This document shows positions 31,534 through 32,215 of a stretch of 32,215 bases of DNA, in pieces. This DNA comes from Rhizobiales bacterium CCH10-E5. GTDB taxonomy: Bacteria > Pseudomonadota > Alphaproteobacteria > Rhizobiales > Beijerinckiaceae. The stretch is taken from contig LSIG01000101.1 in assembly GCA_001556125.1 (NCBI GenBank), positions 1-32,215 on the forward strand, in the 5' to 3' direction. Position 1 is the stretch's first letter. Each line of letters starts with the position of its first letter. The position numbers and the translations under genes were made by a program. The notes below the pieces were generated by a model, which ran no database searches, was not told the DNA's origin, and worked only from the letters and a program-made list of their open reading frames with translations.

Positions 31534-32215
31534 AGCTCGACACCGCCGAGGACGGTCACGAAGCGCCCGCTCTGCTTGGCGATGCGGCGTCCGACTCCGA
31601 GCGCGATCTCGACCGCGGCACGCATCGGATCGGGATCGGCTGCACGTTCGGAGATGAGCCGCTCGACCTCCATCTTCACGATCAGGTCGTCGGAGCTGCG
31701 TGCCGGCCAGAGACCGATCCGGCAGAGGCGGGCATAGGCGAGGATCAGCGCACCGCGCCGGGCGCCGTACCAGAAGGGAGATGGTGGCTCGGCCTGCGAC
31801 CAGGCTTCGACGCTCGCGAACAGCGTCCTCACCTCATCGAGCAGGAGAGCGAGATCCGGCGGGTCGTCGAACCAGGCCTCCAGCGCCATCCCGTGATCGA
31901 GGTGATAGACCTCGGGCGGGGTGCTGTCGCCGGCACCCGATTGCGGCAGCACGGCACCGCTGAAGCGCTGGGCGGCCTCCTCCATGCCGCGCGGCACGCG
32001 CGCGCCGATCACGAGACGCGGGTGGCTGTCGGCGAAGGAGCGCCGCAGCGCGCGCTCCATCAGCTTGGCATCATGGACACCGTCACCCTTGCGATACTGC
32101 TCGCCTCGCTCCTTCGCGAGCATGGCCCTGGCGAAGTGGTCCTCGGGCGAGGCAGGCGGGACCAGCAGCATCGCGATCTCGCCGGCATGGGACAGGAGCG
32201 CAAGCGCATTGCCGA
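31530..32215 (-). CDS. Unrecognised protein, 5' end beyond the window
   Basis: The reading frame stays open to the right edge without a stop, so the true start probably lies outside. The methionine at 32171 falls within coding-like sequence. At least 227 residues are visible. A helical, charged segment (FARAMLAKERGEQYRKGDG) is followed by VYHLDHGMALEAWFDDPPDL and a C-terminal helical part with ADPDPMRAAVEIALGVGRRI. No known catalytic motif, signal peptide or membrane segment can be seen. Its stop overlaps the GTG of the AAA+ ATPase, so translational coupling and a shared function are likely. Confidence 0.65.
   Translation of the reverse strand, partial: GNALALLSHAGEIAMLLVPPASPEDHFARAMLAKERGEQYRKGDGVHDAKLMERALRRSFADSHPRLVIGARVPRGMEEAAQRFSGAVLPQSGAGDSTPPEVYHLDHGMALEAWFDDPPDLALLLDEVRTLFASVEAWSQAEPPSPFWYGARRGALILAYARLCRIGLWPARSSDDLIVKMEVERLISERAADPDPMRAAVEIALGVGRRIAKQSGRFVTVLGGVEL

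Noticed and set aside
1..32215. CRISPR arrays, insertion sequences, rRNA genes
   Set aside because: No spaced repeat series, transposase motif or rRNA sequence was seen anywhere in the window.

Overview
The window is high-GC DNA from an alphaproteobacterium, most likely of the order Hyphomicrobiales and close to Bosea. This rests on the gene set (a purH/heparinase-like/rsmB/htpX run, a DUF1674 protein, MsbA-like and FrcBCA-like transporters), the GC-rich codon use and a characteristic intergenic palindromic repeat. The genus is an inference.

Region 1 (1-7951) is housekeeping. A DUF72 gene runs forward. Six genes run in reverse as one tight unit: htpX, rsmB, a heparinase II/III-like gene, purH, a small membrane protein and a YbaK-type tRNA deacylase. 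A DUF1674 (SdhAF4-like) gene diverges from htpX.

Region 2 (7981-16208) is a forward carbohydrate/nucleoside catabolic operon: GntR/HutC-type regulator, FGGY kinase, BtpA/SgcQ protein, SDR dehydrogenase, CUT2-type permease, binding protein and ATPase, nucleoside hydrolase, and an unknown 173-aa protein. The regulator has a readable promoter with paired TTGTAT motifs between -35 and -10. A REP-like double hairpin sits between the binding-protein and ATPase genes. The pathway's substrate is not evident and no assembled pathway of this composition is known to me.

Region 3 (16215-23692) looks like a molybdate/tungstate acquisition locus. One reverse operon carries TupB-TupC-TupA (tungstate), a ModA-like binding protein with no ModBC, a TrmO/TsaA-like protein, and a FecBCD-type system that could be a Mol-type oxyanion importer. 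A regulator with an HTH_17 domain and a periplasmic-binding-like sensor domain diverges from it across a 97-bp region with nested inverted repeats.

Region 4 (23722-27432) has a D-threonine/3-hydroxyaspartate aldolase-type enzyme, an MsbA-like exporter, an orphan HisE-like gene whose start codon is abutted by a perfect hairpin, and tRNA-Arg(ACG).

Region 5 (27433-32215, running off the right edge) is an integrated element at the 3' end of the tRNA: three TTTACAG repeats at exact 11-bp spacing, a tyrosine integrase, an excisionase-like gene, a gene-poor stretch, and a three-gene cargo operon with a Lon-like AAA+ ATPase between two unrecognised proteins. Regions 3 and 5 are the most interesting.
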